64,000 bases of DNA from Zhengitettix transpicula (lineage: Eukaryota; Arthropoda; Insecta; Orthoptera; Tetrigidae). The first letter of the stretch is position 1. Every line of letters starts with the position of its first letter. Location: assembly GCA_037074705.1 (NCBI GenBank), contig CM073590.1, forward strand, positions 179,939,246-180,003,245, given 5' to 3'. The notes beneath the pieces were generated by a model that saw only the letters and a list, made by a program, of their open reading frames with translations, was not told where the DNA came from and made no database searches. This document shows positions 22,301-33,600 of this stretch, piece after piece. Position numbers and translations under genes: made by a program.

Positions 22301-24564
22301 GGTTTGATGGACATAATGGGCTGAAGGTTTCCTTCTCCCAAACCCAATCCAAAGGTGGTAGCTGGTTCCTCAGCGAGATTTGAAGTTGCAGATACTCTCT
22401 CAGTAAAGGTGTAATGACGTGTCATAAGCTTGACTCTGTATGTTATTTTTTTATTATAGCAGCTACAGTTTGCAGCACTCATAAGCATTCTTCTTCTGCA
22501 CTTTTATCCCTCCAAGTGCTTTCATACCACAATATGTTCAAAAGTTTGCATGTCCTATATCTCAGAAGCAAAGCAGCTAGGTGATCATTATACGATCAGC
22601 TTTTCCCGGGTAATTACGTCCATTACCTCATACAAGCAATATTGTCGGTCATCTTTATCAAAGAGAAGACTAGAGATTCCTTCCACAGCAGTTGCCACAT
22701 AATCATTGACCGACCGTCCCTCATAATTCACAGGTTGAAAGTTTCTTTGAAAAGAAGTTATCACAATAAGGGAAAAACAAAACAAAAAAGGACTTGCCTT
22801 TGAAATCAAATTGAAGCTCATTGGAGCTTTTGAGGCAATGCCTTGTTTTTCAAAGTACCAGAAAATGGTGTATGGCGTCTGGTCATGTTATTATTTGACC
22901 CCCGTGGGTTTCGACTTTGAATCTGTCATTCTTCACATTCTAACAATGAGAATGACATTTTTAAGGATGAGTTGAGATCACTATCTTATGTCCTCTGAAC
23001 CATTGTTTACAAACATTTTGGTACAAAATTTTATCAGAAGCTCAATCTTTTACAGAAAACAATTTTTCGTTATGAGTGACAGAGCTACAAGCAAACTCTA
23101 AAATATGTCACCTTTGTAATCGCACCCCCACCCTACCAGTACTCTTTAACATACAAAGGATAAACTGTGCCAATTTTCAAAACTCTCTTGACTGGTCTTT
23201 GTGTGCCTAATTTGCTGAACTAGAACGGGAGAGATACAAAAACAGTGTTTCAATAACAATTTCTACAACTCTGTTGCTGTCTTTAATTATTATTATTTAG
23301 AATAAATAAAGCTTGAATAAAATTTGGTCACATCTACGAGTAATAGTTTGAGCAAAGGTGAGAATGTTAACTCCGCCACCATCGGCTTTGCAGTGACATT
23401 TTGTGTATATATATATATATATATATATATAATAATAATAATATTCTACAATATAAAGTGACTAAAGTGGCCCCTAGACATTCAATATTGCACAATAACA
23501 TTGACTGTATTGAAAGATTGCACATTATATTGGGTCAATAAAAAACGAGATGGATTTATTGCACAATATGAAAAATATTGATATTGCACAATATTGGTTG
23601 TCCTGACTACACAGCAATATATTGCGCAATATTAATGAGCATCTAAGGGCACTCAAGAAATGATTCTTGGGTTTCCACACGGGCGATATTGGTAAAAAGT
23701 GACATTTCAAAGTCTTCTAGGGTGCAAGTAGATGGCTCTCCATTAATCAACATTGCCTGTGTGGAAACCCGAGTAGCCTTTCTTAATGCATTTAATCTCG
23801 GGAAAGCATTTGATCTTTAATATATAGGGACGTCAGTCATACTTACAGAACATTTTTGGAACTTTGATTTGAAATTGTTCCTTAATTTATATCCAATTAA
23901 AAAATTGTCTTGTTTTAATAACACATCTTTTACTATCTCTTCACACTTTGAGCATAAAGCATAAGCCTTCTCTAAATGATTTCTGAAAAGAACACACATT
24001 GAATAAATTCATATGGTAACCTCAGTTCTCAAGTGCTGGCAGGAAGACCTTTGTGGTCTTATTAAATGAGGATTTTGTTTTAATACTTTACAATTATTCT
24101 TGTTGAAAATTTAGTTCCCAAATTAAATTTTAACTAAATTGAATCTATAGATAAAAGCATTGAGGAGCAGGTTTGAATATCTGGCAACATGATTGCAAGT
24201 GGAGCAAATAATGTACTCAAATAATGGCTGGTTTATACGACTAAGTCTTGTAGGCATCTTGTGGATTTCATATGGAGCAATGCAATAAAGGTCTGGTCTG
24301 AATTGAAGTTATGTCAATGAATAGTTGGGGTAGTGGTTCTATATAAAGATTCCTTTTTTTGAGAGATAATCTGGCCCACCAATTCTTAGCATGACAGTCG
24401 ATGAACAGGAATCATATTTTAGTGGGGAAAAAATTTAGGTACACCTATTCTAGTTGTTCAATAACTCTGTCAATATCAGCTAGTGCTTCCCCTGTACCCT
24501 CTAACTTTGGAAACTTTTCTTCTAACACATCCTACAATCCAGGAAAAGTCCAGCACTTCCTTTT

Positions 24565-24639
<75 letters not shown>

Positions 24640-25596
24640 AACATGACTAGCAGTCAGTAGCAGGCCTTTGTCAGCTGTCTTTGTGTTTTGTAGCACCATG
24701 CTGACATTGTAGTGTTGAGTCACAGTTTTGGCAAACATGCCTAAAGTTTTCAGTCTCCATGAGCAGCTTGATAAGAAAGGATCATTAGGTTCCGATGGGA
24801 ACTCATGGTGTGATAATTATAGGACTGACTTCGGATTTCATAGTGAGCAGATTTATATATATATATATACACACACACAAACACAAAATTAACTGTGCCA
24901 GCTAACACATAATTCATACTTTCTCTCCTGAAGACACTTAATTTTTAATTTCTCACTCTTCAACCCAACTAGACCAACTCTTGATTTCAGGTAAGTCAAC
25001 TTTGCTCTCTCTCTTTCCTATCTGAATGTATTGTATTATATATATATGAAGCACTTGAGGAAAAAAATGACAAGAAAATAATTAATAAGAAAGATAGCCA
25101 ATTCAGACAAAAAAGTGATAATATAAATACCACACAATGTTTCTGGGATCCTTGTCCCTTTCCTGACGAGTGCAGTTTTATCGCTCTAGGCTCTTCTTCG
25201 CACCTGACGAAAGGGACAAGGATCCCAGAAACATTGTGTGGTGCGAAGAAGAGCCTAGAGCGATAAAACTGCACTCGTCAGGAAAGGGACAAGGATCCCA
25301 GAAATGTTATGTGGTATTTAATATTATCACTTTTTTGTCTGAATTGGCTATCTTTCTTATTATTATTTTCCGTCAGACGTAAATTTTTTTCATTTAAAAA
25401 AATGACAAGGTCGAATCAAGCAACACATTTGGATAGGAAAGAACAAGTTAGAGTAGTTCACTTACCTGAAATCCACAATCATTTCACTATGGCTGTGCTC
25501 ATGCCCCAGAAAACTTTAACGGTTTTGTGCACAGTTGAAATGGACCGACTGTTGATTTCAGGTAATATATCTATGCTATATTTCTATACAAATGTG

Positions 25597-25648
<52 letters not shown>

Positions 25649-26811
25649 ACCTGAATTCATCAATTTCTTCATCAAAATTGTCTTCATCAAATGGTTTGAA
25701 AGCAGAAAGCTGTTGTACTTTCAACTCTTGATTCAAGGTACAGCTATAGCAAAGCCTATTGACACTAGATGTCCTGTGATTCTCTTTAGTACAGGTTATC
25801 TTAGAATTAATTGATACATATTGTCCTGGTATGATTTTATTGTAATCACCATCCTAAATAAACAAAAGCAAATCATATAAAATAGAATCAGCACTAGTTT
25901 CGTAACACCAGTGATGCCATACCCAATCCAAGACAACAAACTTAGTTTTTCTTATTTATATTAAAATGTGAAGGAGAAATGAAGGAAATACTGTTGTTAA
26001 ACTTTAAATATTTAATTAATAAATAAATAACACACTAGTGTACAAAAATAAGTTATATTTATACAAGCTGCTTCCATCTTTAAACACATGTTTCACATGT
26101 TAATTTCAATAAGTATTTTAAATAATAAAAAGGAAAAATCAATGGATATAACCTTGATGTAAATTTACAATTTGGGAAGAGGTATGGAGTTACTGGAGCT
26201 CCAAAACTCGATTTTAGTCAAAATCTTAACAAATGTAGTCGTTATTTGAAAAATATTAGACAATACTATCCAGATCTAAAGGTAATAAGTGTCAAATCAG
26301 AAATAAAACCTGTTGGCAACTACAAAATTTATTTTCACATGCTTAACAAGCGATATGCTATGAAATCCCAAATATACTTGTTCTTTATGAAGAATATTAT
26401 TGTATTGGTATTAATTCAACAAAAAACAAGCATCCAAAATCAACGTACTTACACTCGTAAATCCATTGTATTGTTCGCAATTCGGGCAATCCCAATTATT
26501 TCTATTCTGAAACTGAACTCTGTAATAATTGTTACAAAACCAACAATTGACTTTCACTTGAATTTTCGTCCTGAAAGAAATTAATTTGAAAGGCTTCTAT
26601 AAAAAATTCATCTTCTAATAATCTTAATTACGACACTATCAAACAATAAAAAGTAATAAAAGAACTCAGTAACACTTACAGGATATTAATTGAACTATAC
26701 ATTATAAATTTAAGTAAACGATAAACACAATTACCTGTATTTCTTAAAAATGAAAAGGGTACCAATTATAAAGGAAAAGAGGCCAAGGATTGAAAACAAA
26801 GACTCCGACAT
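18435..26811 (-). CDS. Tmem201: TMEM201/Samp1/NET5 homolog, inner nuclear membrane protein; 7 exons
   Basis: Minus-strand exons 26811-26735, 26570-26453, 25853-25651, 23982-23847, 21371-20982, 20512-20400 and 19359-18435 join in phase to 653 residues (human TMEM201 is about 666). The start is the only ATG giving an N-terminal hydrophobic segment (residues 5-22). The Ima1 N-terminal domain follows, with four CxxC pairs at 35/38, 54/57, 100/103 and 143/146 and the motifs VNCWFCN, NWDCPNCEQYNGF and GDYNKIIPGQY. Residues 179-345 carry several membrane segments. The C-terminal half is Ser/Pro-rich and nucleoplasmic in homologs (SSRPASRASSRSSF), closing with a final membrane helix (about 627-649). 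Samp1 links the inner nuclear membrane with LINC complexes and the spindle. Every junction is GT-AG. An extra exon in the large 21.4-23.8 kb intron cannot be excluded. Confidence 0.93.
20400..20512 (-). CDS. Tmem201: TMEM201 exon with a membrane segment
   Basis: The acceptor TTTATAG is at 20514-20513 and the donor GTAAAT starts at 20399. It reads VMSLFVTFVGCACVIM, a short hydrophobic helix, then a Lys-rich segment. It starts in phase 0 and ends with two bases of an Arg codon. Confidence 0.85.
20982..21371 (-). CDS. Tmem201: TMEM201 multi-pass membrane exon
   Basis: The acceptor TTTTCAG is at 21373-21372 and the donor GTAAGT follows 20982. Its 130 codons hold at least three hydrophobic segments (ITFAASTCLLSAFIV; LNVELIITGTVLVIQILIFL; LTICACWMLLHLQCWLG), matching the central membrane region of the family. 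Confidence 0.88.
21775..21905. repeat. Foldback repeat family B, copy 3 (one arm)
   Basis: GTTTCCAGAAATGTTGTGTG and CTTTTGTCTGTATTTGG match one arm of the family B foldbacks; the other arm is missing. It lies in a TMEM201 intron. Confidence 0.55.
22150..22840 (-). pseudogene. Cysteine-motif transposon protein remnant
   Basis: Minus-strand frames read YEGRSVNDYVATAVEGISS, then (frame change) FGLGLGEGNLQPIM...VKKFCNCTTGFGCRKLGI. The C-terminal block resembles CxC..C.CRK.G tails found in repetitive, transposon-associated proteins of insects. Stops and frame changes show it is dead, and it sits antisense to nothing but the intron of TMEM201. I know the pattern only as a recurring repeat-associated protein and do not assign a superfamily. 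Confidence 0.4.
22860..23846. other. TMEM201 intron, no gene seen
   Basis: The stretch holds a (TA)n run at about 23404-23430 followed by (AAT)n. A cluster of near-palindromic ATATTGCACAATA-type words spans 23480-23640. Nothing codes for a recognisable protein. Confidence 0.5.
23847..23982 (-). CDS. Tmem201: TMEM201 exon with the last CxxC pair
   Basis: The acceptor CTTTTCAG is at 23984-23983 and the donor TCT|GTAAGT is at 23846. It reads NHLEKAYALCSKCEEIVKDV, equivalent to the YKLCRPCQ-type block of vertebrate TMEM201. Confidence 0.92.
24567..24637. repeat. (AT)n microsatellite, about 35 units
   Basis: An uninterrupted alternating AT run of about 71 bases inside a TMEM201 intron. Length is likely unstable in assemblies. 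Confidence 0.95.
24850..25030. repeat. (AT)n/(CA)n tract and family C fragment
   Basis: A (TA)n(CA)n run at about 24853-24880 is followed by CTTGATTTCAGGTAAGT and CTCTCTCTCTTTCCTATC, the reverse complement of the start of family C copies. Confidence 0.5.
25072..25370. repeat. Foldback repeat family B, copy 4 (near-perfect)
   Basis: The arms 25072-25203 and 25241-25370 are reverse complements; the inner roughly 60 bases of each arm are identical. The 37-base spacer (25204-25240) is itself a unit-like sequence with CTGACGA, a GGGA/TCCC hairpin and GAAAC. This is the youngest-looking family B copy in the window. It lies in a TMEM201 intron and has no coding content. Confidence 0.85.
25425..25570. 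repeat. Family C copy (hairpin form)
   Basis: It starts CATTTGGATAGGAAAGA, includes CTTACCTGAAATC, and ends with TTGATTTCAGGTAA, the inverted counterpart of that block, giving a small foldback. Confidence 0.55.
25598..25644. repeat. (AT)n microsatellite abutting a TMEM201 splice donor
   Basis: An alternating TA run of about 47 bases ends six bases from the minus-strand donor GTATAC of exon 25651-25853. Confidence 0.95.
25651..25853 (-). CDS. Tmem201: TMEM201 exon, Ima1 domain centre
   Basis: The acceptor ATTTAG is at 25855-25854. It reads DGDYNKIIPGQYVSIN, then LCYSCTLNQELKVQQLSAF and an acidic stretch FDEDNFDEEIDEF. Its donor GTATAC begins at 25650 and runs directly into an (AT)n microsatellite. 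Confidence 0.93.
26453..26570 (-). CDS. Tmem201: TMEM201 exon, first two CxxC pairs
   Basis: The acceptor TTTCTTTCAG ends at 26571 and the donor AGT|GTAAGT is at 26452. It reads VKVNCWFCNNYYRVQF then RNNWDCPNCEQYNGFTS, the clearest signature of the Ima1 N-terminal domain. Confidence 0.95.
26735..26811 (-). CDS. Tmem201: TMEM201 first coding exon
   Basis: ATG is at 26811-26809. The 25 complete codons encode a hydrophobic N-terminus (SILGLFSFIIGTLFIFKKY), and the exon ends AG|GTAATT. Homologs also begin with a short membrane segment before the zinc-binding domain. Confidence 0.88.
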
Positions 26812-28735
26812 CTTAAGTTATCAACTATCCATTACAAATTTTTCTGTATTCCGTACATATTAGGAAAGATTCAAATAACTCATTAAAAGTTCTTCCCCCC
26901 AATTCTCACGTGTTTCTACTCTGCCATTTTTTAAATACGTTACACAAAGTTATTTAGAAGAAATACCAACATTAGTTATCTTTGACAAAAGATTTATAGT
27001 ATCTTTGTGATTAAAATCCTTTTACGTTATAACGAGTATAATGTTATATTTATATAATATATAATGTTATATTTATATAACATCAGTGTTACAAAAATAT
27101 TTTTATTTGCAATTAAATATAACTGAAATAAAAATTCGAACAAATATAAAGAAAAACAATTTCAAAACATCGTTCCATTATGACCTCCATAATTGTCGTT
27201 CAATATTTATGTTTGCAAATTTACAATTGTAGCAAAAACTAATAATAAATTAATTGAGAATAAAAAATGATAAACTGTATGAAAACACATTTGGTGCGAA
27301 TTACTAAGCTGAAAATTTTTAAAAAAACAGTAACGTAATAAAACCTAAATATCTAGTTGACAACCATAAGAACATTTCCGAATGCAAGTTTGGAACATCA
27401 TACTACTTTAGGATTGCCAGGAGTCCCGATTAATCGGAATTGTCACTGGTTTTAAGCTTCGAGTCTAAATGTTTCGAATAAACACTTCGGATTGACATCT
27501 TATTTGATACAATGGACAATACCATAAAAGTATTGTCTTTTCTGGGTTGAGGTTGGAAAAATACCAGAATGGCCGGATATTGAAAAAACAGTTGAATATT
27601 TAAATATGAAATATAATTAAATAAATAACAAATATCTGTTCAACAATTTGTTGCATTAAAAATATATTAAAAATAATTAAAATTTTCAAATTGGAATTGA
27701 AAAGTAGCTGCAGAAAAATAGGACGCAATAATTTCCAAAGAACAATTGACGAAAGTGCGATTTTCAAGATAAAGCTTCATATCGAATGTGCGAGTCTATT
27801 TTCTTCATACCAGGGCATAATGGTAACATTGAGAGAATATTCAAGTGGATGGAGATTTAATCGGCAGACGAAACAAATAGACTTTCTATACACGTAGTTG
27901 AAAGTATTGTACGGAGTATTGAAAAATATTATTTCAATTCTTTTCATATGCATGATTATACACTTAAAAATAAAGTCTTGCAGAAGGCCAAATTTAATGC
28001 CAATTAAACAAACGATCCTTAAACTTGTTTTATTCTTATTTCTATATATTCGTTTATTTTGACTGCCCTCATTCTAATTAATAATTGATTAGTTAAAATT
28101 TGTAACTTTAATTTTTATATAATATAAATTAAAAATTGGAATGGAAAAATAGCTGCAGAAAATTGGGTTGCGGTATTTTCTCAAATAAAAATTGAATTCC
28201 GAAAGCCGAAGCGAGCCAAATTTAGGAAGAGAAAAAAACTAACTGGTCTAATGTTGATTTTTTTCGAGAGGAGGGTATGGTTTAAATTGCACGAAATCTG
28301 GCAAAAATGTCAAAGGAAAATGTAGTACATTTCATCAAGAGATGTCGACGGAGCGAGTCAATAAAATAACACATTCTAACGATGCCATCCAGGTGGTAAC
28401 TCGATTATCTAACCAGCAAGAACAAGATTTACATGGCACGAATCAAGATGAATCACTAGGTTAAGAGGTAAAAAGCAGAGCAACAACTCTTCTCACATTT
28501 CCGAATGCATTATCATTATTTACTAACCGATGCTTTATGCTATGAATAAGAGACAAATAAAAGTTTTCACTTTCTTTTTTGGTACTGACGGGCTGGTGAA
28601 TATTATGATTTTCACAATCTTAGCATTTTTTGTTTTTGCTGACGCCCGTTATCGCTTGCGTCTCACAAAAAAATTTTTAATATTTGTACAGATGAATGAG
28701 GTTGCTTTACTCGTAGGCAGAATACGTCTTGTAGC
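26812..28735. other. Intergenic region upstream of TMEM201
   Basis: AT-rich DNA between the divergent TMEM201 and CFAP107-like genes. It presumably contains both promoters, but no core promoter element can be called with confidence. Two diverged copies of a roughly 70-base segment centred on TAGCTGCAGAAAA lie at 27680-27752 and 28130-28203. No convincing coding region is seen. Confidence 0.45.
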
Positions 28736-28744
28736 GCATTAATG

Positions 28745-29161
28745 ACTCAGAAGGTGGGAAGGTTCACCTGCGAGAAATCCTCTCGCAGGCTTGCAAGAGT
28801 TGTCCGCTATTCCTATTGGAATAGTCGGCCAGCTGCCTCCTAAACAGACCAAGGCATGGCGAGGGGTAAGCTGCGTCCCCACAGCAAACTCCCCTCCCGT
28901 CATCGGAAGGGCGTGGGACAAGTAACAAATGCCCGACCTACCCGATGCAGGTTTTTTATAGGGTTTGTCCAGCATTACTTTTAAGCGAATGCCGGGTAGG
29001 ATCCTTAAAATATAGCCCGGGGGCCCTAGTAACCCTTGGCTGCCTTCCTACACCCTACTGCATCCCCCCTTTCAAATCCCTTTCCTATGCTATAAGAGGG
29101 GAGTTGCCACTATGTGGATTACCCTATACATAGCCTATCTACACCCCCCAAAAAAAAAAAA
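28745..29161 (+). mobile_element. Poly(A)-tailed retroposon family A, copy 1
   Basis: It shares with ten other places the consensus blocks GGAATAGTCGGCCAGCTGCC, GAAGGGCGTGGGACAAGTAC, GCCGGGTAGGATCCTTAAA and CCTATGCTATAAGAGGGGAG, and ends in a run of 13 A. The poly(A) end on one side marks a retroposed, probably LINE-mobilised sequence. No protein family is recognisable in it. Confidence 0.8.
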
Positions 29162-29709
29162 AGCTCTGGCGGCAAGTAAGCCTGCGAGAGGATTTCTCGC
29201 AGGTGAACCTTCCCAGAGAGCTCTGGCGGGGGCAACCTTTGGGGATGCTCTCACATCTCTCTGGTTTTTTTTTAACTATGGTTCCCACATGCCGAGGCAC
29301 CTCGGTCTGTTTTGAGAGGTATATGTTCCGGGGTCGCAGACCTTGGGCATACGGCAAGAGTTGTCCGCTATTCCTATTGGAATAGTCGGCCAGCTGCCTC
29401 CTAAACTGGCCAAGGCATGGCGAGGGGTAAGCTGCGTCCCCACAGAAAACCCCTCTCCCGTCATCGGAAGGGCGTGGGACAAGTACCAAATGCCCGACCT
29501 ACCCGATGCAGGTTTTTTATAGGATTTGTCCTGCATTACTTTTAGGCGAATGCCGGGTAGGATCCTTAAAATATAGCCCGGGGGCCCTAGTAACCCTTGG
29601 CTACCTTCCTACACCCTACCGCATCCCCCCTTTCAAATCCCTTTCCTATGCTATAAGAGGGGATTTGCCACTATCTGAATTACCCTATACATAGCCTGTC
29701 TACACCCAA
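29162..29709 (+). mobile_element. Family A, copy 2 (longest)
   Basis: It abuts the tail of copy 1 and extends further 5'. It includes a hairpin (CTGCGAGAGGATTTCTCGCAG) and the block CCGAGGCACCTCGGTCTG before the shared blocks, and ends in TACACCC plus an A run. Confidence 0.8.
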
Positions 29710-29918
29710 AAAAAACCCTACCTGATGCAGGTTTTTCTAGGGTTTTCCCTGCATCACATTTAAACGAATTGCCGGGTAGGATCCTTAAACCATAGCCCGC
29801 GGACCCTTCCTCTACCCTTCCGCATCTCCCCTTTCAAAATCCCTTTCCTATGCTATAAGAGGGGAGTTGCCACTATATGGATTACCCTATACGTAGCCTG
29901 TCAGCACCTACAAAATAA
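29710..29918 (+). mobile_element. Family A, copy 3 (5'-truncated)
   Basis: It starts at CCCTACCTGATGCAGG, carries the 3' blocks and abuts copy 2's A tail. Three copies lie head-to-tail here, suggesting insertion into poly(A) tails. Confidence 0.75.
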
Positions 29919-30396
29919 ATTATACTCTAAAATACGGATTGATTGCAACTAAATGCTTTAACGAATGATTAGCTTTGAAGAAGCTAAACAAGTAGGCCTA
30001 TACTCGGCGCAATTGTTGCAATTGAAACACTTAAGCAGTTAAATACAGACTGTGCGATTCACAGCGAAACAGACTTGCGTTTCGGGTTTGTGTACGTCTA
30101 CACGATGCGATATTCGTTTTAGTTATGTCCCCTAGATTTATTTAAATTGTTCTGCGATGTCCATGTAGTAGTCGGCTACTGTTGATTACTCAGTATGTGC
30201 GGGTAAGAGTTTAATGCACATCTTATTTAAACACTCGTGCGTCTATTTTATCCGCTCAATACGTACAAATCTATGAAACTAAAAGAATTTAATCCTGGTG
30301 TAGTATCATTTATTGGAATTACTTTTCCATTGTCAGGTTTCTATGGGAACTACTGATCGTAATTTAGCGTGATTCACATTTGATTGCTATTTGAAA

Positions 30397-30624
30397 ATGT
30401 TTAGTCCAATGTTTATACAGTCCAATGTTAGTAAGTCTAGAGAACCAGTGCAGACAGAACAGTTATATGGTCCAGGTGTCTTAATAGGTAATTGGTTTGA
30501 AAATTGCAGAAGATATTCATGTGAATACCGTGTCACTAAAACTATTTACAATACTGATTACAAAGTGCCATATCCCAAACAATTACGCGAGTATGATATG
30601 CCTGATCGAATAGCTCAGCATAAT
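30397..30624 (+). CDS. CFAP107: CFAP107-like exon 1
   Basis: 76 codons from ATG at 30397 to the donor AAT|GTACGT. It contains GPGVLIGNWFENCRR and KTIYNTDYKVPYPKQLR, the conserved N-terminal block. Confidence 0.82.
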
Positions 30625-33600
30625 GTACGTGTACTGTTACCTGTTTGCCAAATGTGCATTAATTTAAATTATTTATGTGCTGTTGTGTTGTACTTGATTA
30701 GGGAATAGGCGGAGAGCTACTACTTCACCATGGGGATGAATGTTATAAGAAGAACTTTATATCAAGTTATGATCTACATTACAGAGTATTAGCATCAAAT
30801 TTCCGTGACCACAGAAAATACAGTAACAGATTACAGACCCTAGTACCTGAACAAGACTTTGCATTGTGTTATGTGAGTAAATAAATAGACTATACATCAT
30901 GTATAACATATTTCTTACGCTCCACAATGAGCTTTTATTTTAATATTCTAAAAAGGTTCCCTCACGTATATGAAACAAAAAAATTGAATAATTTTTTAAG
31001 CATAGGTAGTAATTGGATTCACTCCTGGACCAAAGAAAATTTAAGTCATGACGTTTCGTTGGCGGAGAAAGATGGCAGTGTCTCCCATTAAAAAGTCATC
31101 GCTTAATCTTTCTTTGACCCGGACTGATACTCAAGAACTACTTATCCATTGATATTGATATTGTTTAAAATTAAAATTGACCACGAATTCTTTTTATTTT
31201 ATATTACATTATTGTTATGTTAGAGCTGACTAAAAATTATATTTCCTTCTTCGACTTCATTTATGAAAGTATTCTTCCCAATCAAATAGCTTGTTTTGTT
31301 TCCTAGAAAAATTACAAATTTTAAAAATGTTTCAAAATCTGATTTGTCACGTTATCATTGCTACATCATTAACTATTATGTAATGTTTCATATCTTGAAA
31401 GGGGATTTTTATGTATATTTTTAGGATATTTAAATTTATTCAATATATTATTTATCTCTGAAAATATTTAATTTTATGGCAAGGTAAAATTAATACAGTA
31501 ATTATTTATTCATATTTTGCTCAAAAATTAAAGATTTTTTAACTGATCGCAAACTGAAATCGAACTTCATATTTACTCTATATTTTACTTCCCAACCTCT
31601 CGCTAATTTCACAAAACTAACTTATTAACTCTCCATAACCCAACTTCTCCATCTAAAGCGAAAAACTAACTCTCCATACCCCAGTTATAGTCCACTATCT
31701 CAAAACTAACTAATAAATAAATAAACATCAGCCAATTTTAAGTCAACAAGGAAGACGGGAAGACACAGAGGAGGGGTGATATACGCAAAGACATGAAGCA
31801 GATGAAAGTTAAGAACTGGATAGAAGTTGAACAAGATAGGAAGAAACGGAGAGCAGTAGTGGAACAGGCCAAAACATTCCATAAAGGACCGCTATAGCGC
31901 CTTATCAACAACAAGACTCATTAATGTCTTTTTGCTCTTGCATGCTCCCTTTACACCTCGGTTTGCTGTAATCCGGACAAAAGATCTTGGATTCTGCTGA
32001 TCTTAGATAAAAGGAATCAGATTGGTGCCCCCACAAATCTCAATATTTTAATTAGCCACACGCTCTCACGGATTCACATAGCCAAATTCAGCAGCCTGGA
32101 ATACGTATCCGTGGCAGCGACGACCTGGCGGAGCGTCTTGTCCGAACGTGTTAGAATATTGTGACCAGACACTCACAATATTTTAATACTCGAAAAGTGG
32201 GGACGCGCTGGTTTTATTTTTATTTTCCGCCAATATCTAACAAGCAAGTGTAAACCTTCGCTAGACTGAAGTCGAGAATATTAAGTGTTCACAATTTTTC
32301 TTTACGTAAATTAAATTAACTTCGTGAATAATAAAATAAATAACCCTCTATTAATTTATCCATTTGTGTACACTACAAATATTTTACTTTTCCCAATGCA
32401 TTCATAATAAATATTGACATATCTATTTTATCCTAACTTAATAAACTTTCATAATTTATTTAATGTTCTTCTTTCTGTACTTACAAATAACAAATATACA
32501 CACATGAACACACAAAAATAAAATATATTTCATTTTGATTTTACAATTAAGTATTAATATCATTGTTCTGTTCAAATGTTTTAAGAATGTATAGTAAATA
32601 CGAAATATTTCAATAAATTTGAGTTACTAAAGTATTCTCTTCAAATGTTTTAAATAGGACACCTTGACACAGTGTGGTATCTTGAAGAAAAAATGTGAGT
32701 GCCCTGTAAAGCCATATATTACAGAATATAATGACAGTTATGTCGCACAACCCCAGGGTTTAAGGAAAGCAAGAGTAGCTGAGCCAAGGTAAGGGATGTA
32801 AATGAAAATGTACAGATATAAATATGAAAGACGGAGTACATTTAGCAGAAAAATTATAGGAATATGACATCCTCTTCATTAGCCATCAGGCCATTTCCCT
32901 TTTACTTCTGTCCATAGTGGCATTTAAAATTTAACTGTAGTACAACAAAAATAACCACCAACAATTTGGCTCTCTTTTGGAAAATTTAGAATAAAAGAAA
33001 ACAAACCATTTTTAAGCACATCATCAGTCAGGCAAAAAATAATATTCGACTTACCGAATTGTTAAATAAATACAAAGATATAAAAAAATTACATCTGAAT
33101 GAAAATTCATAATAAGAAAGATAGCCAAATACAGACAAAAGAAGTGATAATATAAATACCATACAACGTTTCTGGAAGTCTTGTTCAGGTGCAGAAAAAA
33201 ACAAGAGCCTAGAGAGACACAACTGCACAACTCAATTGATAAAAAATTGCTACGATCCCTCATTGTTTCCCATTGTTGTTACGTTTTGTCAACTGAGTTG
33301 TGCTGTCGTGTCTCTCTAGTCTCTTGCATTTTTTTCTGCACCTGGAGAAAGAACCAAGGCTTTGAGAAACATTGTGTTGGGCTTTTATATTATCCCTACA
33401 GATATATTCAGCAACTAATGAATGAAATAAATTTTCCCATAGTTCATGCCCAACAACTTCAGCCTAATTCACACTGAATTAATCTGAGACTAATTTTTAC
33501 TCTGGTACTGATCTTAATTTTTACCTTCAGCTAAAAACATTATCTCTCACTCCTCTTGGTTAGACATAGGTTAGGAGAATATAATTATGGATAAATTTGT

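Noticed and set aside
24401..24738. Open frames through the (AT)n tract on both strands
   Set aside because: The translated Tyr-Ile repeats are a product of the microsatellite.
27691..27897. 68-codon plus-strand frame upstream of the CFAP107-like gene
   Set aside because: It overlaps one of two diverged repeat segments and shows no domain or splice context.
28739..29694. Several 60-116-codon frames in the family A copies
   Set aside because: They occur on both strands and differ between copies; no frame is preserved across the family.
31000..31100. GAAACGTC on the minus strand near 31048 as another hammerhead
   Set aside because: No CTGANGA box is at the right distance and no stem II can be drawn.
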